A stretch of DNA of 64,000 nt from Flavobacterium aquidurense (GTDB lineage Bacteria; Bacteroidota; Bacteroidia; Flavobacteriales; Flavobacteriaceae), in assembly GCF_001404985.1 (NCBI RefSeq), contig NZ_JRLF01000014.1, forward strand, positions 558,001 to 622,000. Reading direction: 5' to 3'. Under the pieces are notes generated by a model that saw only the letters and a program-made list of their open reading frames with translations, searched no databases and had not been told where the DNA came from. Shown piece after piece: positions 61,872 through 64,000 of this stretch (positions are counted from its first letter, which is position 1; each line of letters opens with the position of its first letter). The position numbers were made by a program, and so were the translations under genes.

Positions 61872-62408
61872 ATGAACAGAAACGGTAAATTAAGAGCATT
61901 TGAATATACTTTATTGAGACTAACTCAATGGTATTCAGAGATATATCCTTCTGAGGATAACGATATTAGTGTTTTAAAATCCTTAAAACTTTTATTTTTT
62001 GTATCTGCAGTCGACACAACTGTTGATTCTACTGGAACTCTTCTTGATGAGGTCTTTGACAATTTTGCTGCCTTACCTTTAGGGCATGTTGAAAGCGATG
62101 TCTATTCTGGTATAAAAGAGGGAGAGTTATTGAATGTTACAATTGATAATAGAACATCAAAAATTACAAATTTAGAGGAGATAGAAAAATTAGATACTCG
62201 ATATAAGAAAAAAATTGATGAAGCCGTGTTTAAGCTTAAAGCAATAAATTACAATTTGGTCAAGCTCTCATCCTTTGAATTGGTCGAATTAAGCCATAAA
62301 TGGTATTCTTGGAAAAAAAATATACTTATAGCTAAAAGTAGAGGAGTTTCAAGTCAATCAATAAGAGTAGAAGAAATTAAAAGTGAGGATAAAATTTATC
62401 AATTATAA
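61872..62408 (+). CDS. Panacea/SocA-like (DUF4065) protein, possible antitoxin
   Basis: 178 residues. It shows the Panacea pattern: helix with LKLLFFVSAVD (about 37-47), FDNFAALPLGHVESDVY (about 63-79) and the C-terminal FELVELSHKWYSWKKNILIAKSRG region (about 134-157). Panacea domains occur as antitoxins that neutralise many unrelated toxins, and as proteolysis adaptors (SocA). The next gene starts 9 bp after its stop. The region is more AT-rich than its neighbours, suggesting transfer. The match is by motif reading and is moderate. Confidence 0.65.
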   Translation: MNRNGKLRAFEYTLLRLTQWYSEIYPSEDNDISVLKSLKLLFFVSAVDTTVDSTGTLLDEVFDNFAALPLGHVESDVYSGIKEGELLNVTIDNRTSKITNLEEIEKLDTRYKKKIDEAVFKLKAINYNLVKLSSFELVELSHKWYSWKKNILIAKSRGVSSQSIRVEEIKSEDKIYQL

Positions 62409-62417
62409 GAACAACTT

Positions 62418-64000
62418 ATGATTAATAAAATTACCCAATTAATTAGAGAAGATTTTGTAGATAACGTAAATTGGTATTCAATTTATTTTAACGAACAAGC
62501 TGTTTTAGTAGATAACACTGGCTTAGAGAAAAAACTAAACGATGCTCTTTTAGAAGTTTCTAAATTTTATATAGAATCTATATTATCGGGGGAATATATA
62601 AAAGAAAATAATTTTGAAACAAAACTTTTGGCTAATGAAGAGAGTATAAATCTATTATTAAATTCAAATTCTCCCTTTGACGATCTACAATTTTACGAAA
62701 TAGTATTTAAGAATTTTGTTACGTGCCTTCAGTTATTTTTAACTGATTATAGTAATTTTTTTAAGGTTATCGATATACACAATACTCATCCTTCTGTTGA
62801 TGTTGTGTTTTCTTCTTCAAAAAACATCTCTACATTTCCTCTTGATTTAGATGAAAAAGTTCGGAACTCATATGATAATTTTTCCAGAATTTTAAAACTT
62901 AATCAATTAGATCATTTTTTTGATGAGGGTATTGGTTATTTTAAAGATCTTATAGAATTAGAAAAACTGATAAATAACAGTAAGTATCCTTCTCCTTTTG
63001 ATTCTGCTGTAATACTTAAATTATCTTTTTTAAAATATAAATGGAGCATTCGACAAATAACGACATTAAAAGCTTTAAAGCGTACAGCTTCTGCTAAAAG
63101 CTATTTAGTTGATAATGTATTGATTTCTCTTCAAGAAATGCCTACTTTAAGTGTTGGTAATAGTAAAATTATAGATTGGAAAGTATATTTAGAAAATCAT
63201 TATGATTCAAATAATTTACCAAGTTATTTTTACAGAAAATATGATGAGCTTAAACTTTTAGATGTTAAAAGTTTGACATTTTATCAATTGCATTTTTTTA
63301 TAAAATATCATACGGATATAAAGCCAAATTATGAGAATCTTACAAATATTGTAAAAGAAATTGAGCGTAGAGAATCGGGATTTACGAATGAAAAAGAAAG
63401 ATTTTTGTTTTATAAAAATCTAAATTATGCATTTAATAATCAGTTTTCATTGTTAGTGCAAATTTCTGATTCTAAAAAGGAGGAAGTTGAGAAACTGAGA
63501 AATAAAATTGTAGCATTTCAGTCAAGGACTAGTAATGAAAATTTCTTTGTAGAAGTTAAATATTTAAAGTTTAAGATAAAAAGTCTTGAAAAATTATTAA
63601 AAGGACGAAAGGCTTTAGATACAGAACTCGATTTAGATATTAAGGTTTATCTTGAAGAAATTAGATTGTTATTCGCAGAGTGCGAAAGTAAAATTAATTG
63701 GTCAAAAAATCATCATAATTTATTGTATCAATTGAAATATGAAGAAAGCTTGGTTCCTTTAGATTCAGGGATTAACGATGTCTATTTTGCCTCATCCTTT
63801 TTGTTGCCTCTTTCGGCAGAACAAATAGATTCAGAATTTCAAGAACTAAGAATTAAATTCAATAATGATTTTAATCATTTAGAGGTTTTAGGTTCTTTGA
63901 CAAAAGAATTTACTCTAATCAAAGATTTGAAAAGTAATGTTGAAAGCACTGATAAAAAATCTATTGAGACGATTACAATATATACTGCAGTTATTTCATT
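62418..64000 (+). CDS. Large protein of unknown family, cut by the window end
   Basis: An ATG at 62418 opens a frame of at least 527 codons with no stop up to 64000. It begins MINKITQLIREDF. The visible part is rich in Lys, Glu, Leu and Phe with long helical stretches; residues about 340-430 look coiled-coil (SKKEEVEKLRNKI, FKIKSLEKLLKG). The last visible residues, ETITIYTAVIS, begin a hydrophobic segment preceded by a charged helix, suggesting C-terminal membrane helices beyond the edge. I recognise no domain. It is coupled to the Panacea-like gene and could be its toxin or a defence effector. Confidence 0.8.
   Translation, partial: MINKITQLIREDFVDNVNWYSIYFNEQAVLVDNTGLEKKLNDALLEVSKFYIESILSGEYIKENNFETKLLANEESINLLLNSNSPFDDLQFYEIVFKNFVTCLQLFLTDYSNFFKVIDIHNTHPSVDVVFSSSKNISTFPLDLDEKVRNSYDNFSRILKLNQLDHFFDEGIGYFKDLIELEKLINNSKYPSPFDSAVILKLSFLKYKWSIRQITTLKALKRTASAKSYLVDNVLISLQEMPTLSVGNSKIIDWKVYLENHYDSNNLPSYFYRKYDELKLLDVKSLTFYQLHFFIKYHTDIKPNYENLTNIVKEIERRESGFTNEKERFLFYKNLNYAFNNQFSLLVQISDSKKEEVEKLRNKIVAFQSRTSNENFFVEVKYLKFKIKSLEKLLKGRKALDTELDLDIKVYLEEIRLLFAECESKINWSKNHHNLLYQLKYEESLVPLDSGINDVYFASSFLLPLSAEQIDSEFQELRIKFNNDFNHLEVLGSLTKEFTLIKDLKSNVESTDKKSIETITIYTAVIS

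Overview
The window is a chromosomal segment of a Flavobacterium-like member of the Bacteroidota. The evidence is the low GC content, a type IX secretion (T9SS) C-terminal sorting domain, a TonB-dependent receptor paired with a DUF5689 lipoprotein, lipoproteins throughout, weak ribosome binding sites, and repeated promoter boxes of the Bacteroidota type (TAnnTTTG, with a TTTG/TTG element about 18-20 nt upstream). All identifications come from reading the sequence; no database search was possible.

Layout. 1-1.8 kb: two tandem T9SS cargo genes, the first cut by the window edge, with almost identical 3' ends and terminators. 1.8-2.6 kb: a metallo-beta-lactamase-fold hydrolase. 3.0-12.7 kb: a SUF iron-sulfur assembly locus (sufA, B, C, D, S, E, a SufT/DUF59 gene and DUF2480). 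It is interrupted by a flavodoxin-fold reductase, by a four-helix-bundle gene framed by inverted repeats, and by a convergent serine hydrolase. 12.8-26.3 kb: DUF3078, hflX, a secreted YD-like protein, DUF5689 plus TonB receptor, an MFS transporter, a Gfo/Idh/MocA oxidoreductase, an old-yellow-enzyme reductase and rseP. 26.3-42.7 kb: two tRNA-Asn, a tRNA-Leu and housekeeping genes (prs, rplY, pth, sodA, purF-like, pfkB-like, an ECF sigma/anti-sigma pair with a 47-residue third gene, rnhA, purN, acpP, fabF, rnc, pyk). Between sodA and purF lie two tandem copies of an apparent small RNA of about 70 nt, each with its own promoter box, 5' hairpin and terminator.

43.0-58.2 kb: the most interesting accessory region, a one-direction run of mostly exported proteins. 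In order these are a sulfatase, a HAD-phosphatase lipoprotein, an outer-membrane channel-like protein, two DUF1254/DUF1214 lipoproteins, DUF2490, DUF2252, DUF2092, a proline-rich DUF6515 protein, a DUF4136 lipoprotein, a membrane-bound AraC-type regulator, a SphA/MetA-like channel and a BamA-like barrel. Upstream of the sulfatase are two perfect palindromes sharing the core ATTTTATAAAAT with centres 51 bp apart, which look like paired operator sites. The cluster looks like an undescribed envelope or periplasmic catabolic system.

58.3-64 kb: a CPBP-family membrane protease, an AraC regulator and a bleomycin-hydrolase-like C1 peptidase. The window ends with a Panacea/SocA-like (DUF4065) gene directly followed by a long open frame of unknown family that runs off the edge; this pair is a candidate toxin-antitoxin or defence module. 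Many intergenic gaps hold imperfect palindromes belonging to several dispersed families.
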